Shown in pieces: positions 7,338-7,503 of a stretch of DNA of 7,503 bases. The notes below the pieces were generated by a model that was not told the origin of the DNA, ran no database searches, and worked only from the letters and a program-made list of their open reading frames with translations. The position numbers were made by a program, and so were the translations under genes. Each line of letters opens with the position of its first letter. The stretch's first letter is position 1. The stretch lies in NCBI GenBank assembly GCA_947624535.1, contig CANQKU010000052.1, positions 1-7,503 of the forward strand, in the 5' to 3' direction. The stretch comes from an uncultured Bacilli bacterium. Lineage in GTDB: Bacteria > Bacillota_I > Bacilli_A > RF39 > UBA660.

Positions 7338-7375
7338 AAAACAAAAGAAAAAGATATGTTTTAAAATATCTTTTT
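7338..7375 (-). terminator. Intrinsic terminator after the right-edge gene
   Basis: On the minus strand a perfect 10-bp stem (AAAAAGATAT with ATATCTTTTT, 8-nt loop) starts 4 bp after the TAA of the right-edge gene. It is followed by a broken T-tract (CTTTTGTTTT). The stem has only one G-C pair and would be weak by itself, but position, symmetry and T-tract agree. The A-rich other side could give some termination on the plus strand. Confidence 0.7.
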
Positions 7376-7379
7376 GGAT

Positions 7380-7503
7380 TTAATTTAATTTGTTTTTGTT
7401 GATAACGATTAGAGCTCGGACTCCTATATCAGTAGTATTAGGAAGATTGGTGGTATAGCCGCCACTATAAATAATATCCCACGAATTATAAGATTGATAA
7501 GGC
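7380..7503 (-). CDS. C-terminal end of a probable surface protein with a GVR motif (cut by window edge)
   Basis: The frame enters from the right edge and runs 40 codons to a TAA. It includes the segments SYNSWDIIYSGGYTT and DIGVRALIVINKNKLN. A glycine- and threonine-rich stretch followed by GVR(P/A)-hydrophobic-strand-NK at the extreme C-terminus resembles the ending GVRPVITI seen in many large secreted or surface proteins of gut Bacilli and Clostridia. That resemblance is from memory and is not proof. No membrane anchor or sorting signal lies in the visible part. An intrinsic terminator follows directly, which supports this being a true gene end. The function is unknown. Confidence 0.55.
   Translation of the reverse strand, partial: PYQSYNSWDIIYSGGYTTNLPNTTDIGVRALIVINKNKLN

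Noticed and set aside
141..7503. Use of TGA as a tryptophan codon (Mollicutes code)
   Set aside because: Trp positions checked in PolC and in the right-edge fragment are TGG, and all frames are open without reading TGA as Trp. The standard bacterial code fits, though absence of TGA stops leaves this not fully settled.

Overview
The window is strongly AT-rich, and every gene in it lies on the minus strand, so transcription runs from high to low coordinates. The central gene encodes a full-length PolC, the Gram-positive type of replicative DNA polymerase. Together with the base composition, the AGGAGG-type ribosome sites and the consensus-like sigma-A promoters, this points to a low-GC Bacillota or Mollicutes-related bacterium, probably an uncultured gut member of the Bacilli. 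The tryptophan codons I checked are TGG, and the visible stops are TAA and TAG. Nothing in the window therefore requires TGA to be read as Trp.

In transcription order the layout is as follows. (1) At the right edge is the last 40 codons of a protein with a GVR-type C-terminal motif, probably a surface protein, followed by an intrinsic terminator. (2) Next is an unassigned 278-residue protein with its own short leader. (3) A 117-bp intergenic region follows. It holds a near-consensus promoter (TTGACT, 17 bp, TATAAT) and a perfect 10-bp palindrome in the predicted 5' leader of polC. (4) Then come polC, a small DUF1653 gene whose ribosome site overlaps the polC stop codon, and a gene fusing a VanY-like (peptidase M15B) domain to the tRNA pseudouridine-55 synthase TruB. 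These three are tightly spaced and probably form one operon. (5) At the left edge a further gene begins, with its own promoter and its Shine-Dalgarno sequence in a potential hairpin loop.

The most unusual object is the VanY-TruB fusion. The TruB half looks intact, including the catalytic Asp. The VanY half keeps the three zinc-ligand residues, but it has Gln in place of the catalytic Glu, lacks the SGYRS segment, and has no signal peptide. It looks like a cytoplasmic, probably non-peptidase domain joined directly to an RNA-modifying enzyme. The rest of the window is mainly housekeeping: replication (PolC), tRNA modification (TruB) and poorly characterised small proteins. I saw no mobile element, CRISPR array, tRNA or rRNA. 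No gene-free stretch exceeds 300 bases.
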